Source of the DNA: Bacteroidota bacterium
GTDB taxonomy: Bacteria > Bacteroidota > Bacteroidia > Flavobacteriales > Schleiferiaceae
DNA: 64,000 nt
NCBI GenBank assembly: GCA_024742495.1
Contig: JANSYJ010000007.1
Span: 96,035 to 160,034, forward strand
Direction of reading: 5' to 3'
Shown: piece by piece, positions 63,901-64,000 of the stretch
Layout: each line of letters starts with the position of its first letter
Position numbering within the stretch: the first letter of the stretch is position 1
Notes under the pieces: generated by a model
Seen by the model: the letters and a program-made list of their open reading frames with translations, nothing else
What the model was told of the DNA's origin: nothing
The model's database searches: none
Made by a program: the position numbers and the translations under genes

Positions 63901-64000
63901 TGGAGTAAAATCTGAGCAACCAGAGGGTAAAGGTGAACTAGTTCGACAGTTAAGCATAGGCTTCAGGTGAGCAATAGTCCTTTACACCTCTTATTGGTTA
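63901..64000. other. Right edge, no gene seen
   Basis: 100 bases after the BNR gene. An ATG overlaps its stop (63900-63902) but reaches a stop codon after two codons. No hairpin or promoter box. The rest of the operon, if any, lies beyond the window. Confidence 0.6.

Noticed and set aside
1..64000. tRNA, rRNA, CRISPR, insertion sequence or phage genes
   Set aside because: No cloverleaf, regularly spaced repeat, transposase or phage structural motif seen in the spacers or frames read by eye; a tRNA or Rfam scan was not run.

Overview
The window is chromosomal DNA of a Bacteroidota bacterium, most likely a marine-type flavobacterium in the broad Cryomorphaceae/Flavobacteriales neighbourhood; the family-level placement is a guess. 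The phylum call rests on two secreted proteins with type IX secretion (T9SS) C-terminal sorting domains, a type III glutamine synthetase, a fused SecDF, a PorE-like TPR/propeller/OmpA protein, two YfhO proteins, a DUF4834 protein, a CarB without its allosteric domain, and promoter boxes of the Bacteroidota type (TTTG, about 19 bases, TAnnTTTG). I see no phage, insertion sequence, CRISPR array, tRNA or rRNA. No stretch without a gene exceeds 300 bases.

Layout. 0.1-3.6 kb: fused isobutyryl-CoA mutase. 3.7-5.5 kb: three small membrane proteins read leftward behind a GbsR/MarR-type regulator; the same 21-base palindromic site lies before the regulator and before the membrane operon, so a self-regulated cassette of unknown function is likely. 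5.6-7.7 kb: PIF1-like helicase. 7.9-17.6 kb: two large T9SS cargo proteins, one of about 2280 residues built from fibronectin type III and jelly-roll-like modules, one with FG-GAP/VCBS repeats. 17.7-22.1 kb: SecDF, TatA and a Ca2+/cation antiporter. 22.2-27.0 kb: glutamine synthetase III and the PorE-like envelope protein. 27.1-30.2 kb: purM-prfA-pyrF. 30.2-34.8 kb: a MarR regulator diverging, across a perfect 16-base palindrome, from a five-gene run (DUF2851, PspC-like, K+ channel, SDR reductase, PIG-L deacetylase).

34.8-47 kb is read leftward: rpmH, carB, DUF4834, wecB, two tandem YfhO paralogues, a glycosyltransferase and a beta-propeller protein, with a YihY/BrkB protein upstream. From about 48 kb to the right edge is a surface-glycan region. 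Leftward: flippase, glycosyltransferase, sulfotransferase, PglD/NeuD-type acetyltransferase. Rightward: nadC, a PglC-size sugar-phosphate transferase, a PglE/LegC-like aminotransferase. After a strong promoter and a winged-helix regulator comes a tight operon: UDP-sugar dehydrogenase and 4-epimerase (WbpO/WbpP or TviB/TviC type), NeuB-, NeuC- and NeuA-like genes, a NodB deacetylase, a formyltransferase with an intact Asn-His-Asp triad, and a secreted sialidase-fold BNR protein.

Together the last 16 kb should make, CMP-activate and modify a nonulosonic acid (sialic or legionaminic-like) and a uronic amino sugar, and assemble them into a lipid-linked glycan that is flipped and possibly sulfated. 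No 4,6-dehydratase is present here, so the choice between N-acetylneuraminic acid and a legionaminic-type sugar is open. The most interesting novelty candidates are the NodB plus formyltransferase plus BNR end of this operon, its regulator, and the GbsR-controlled membrane cassette.
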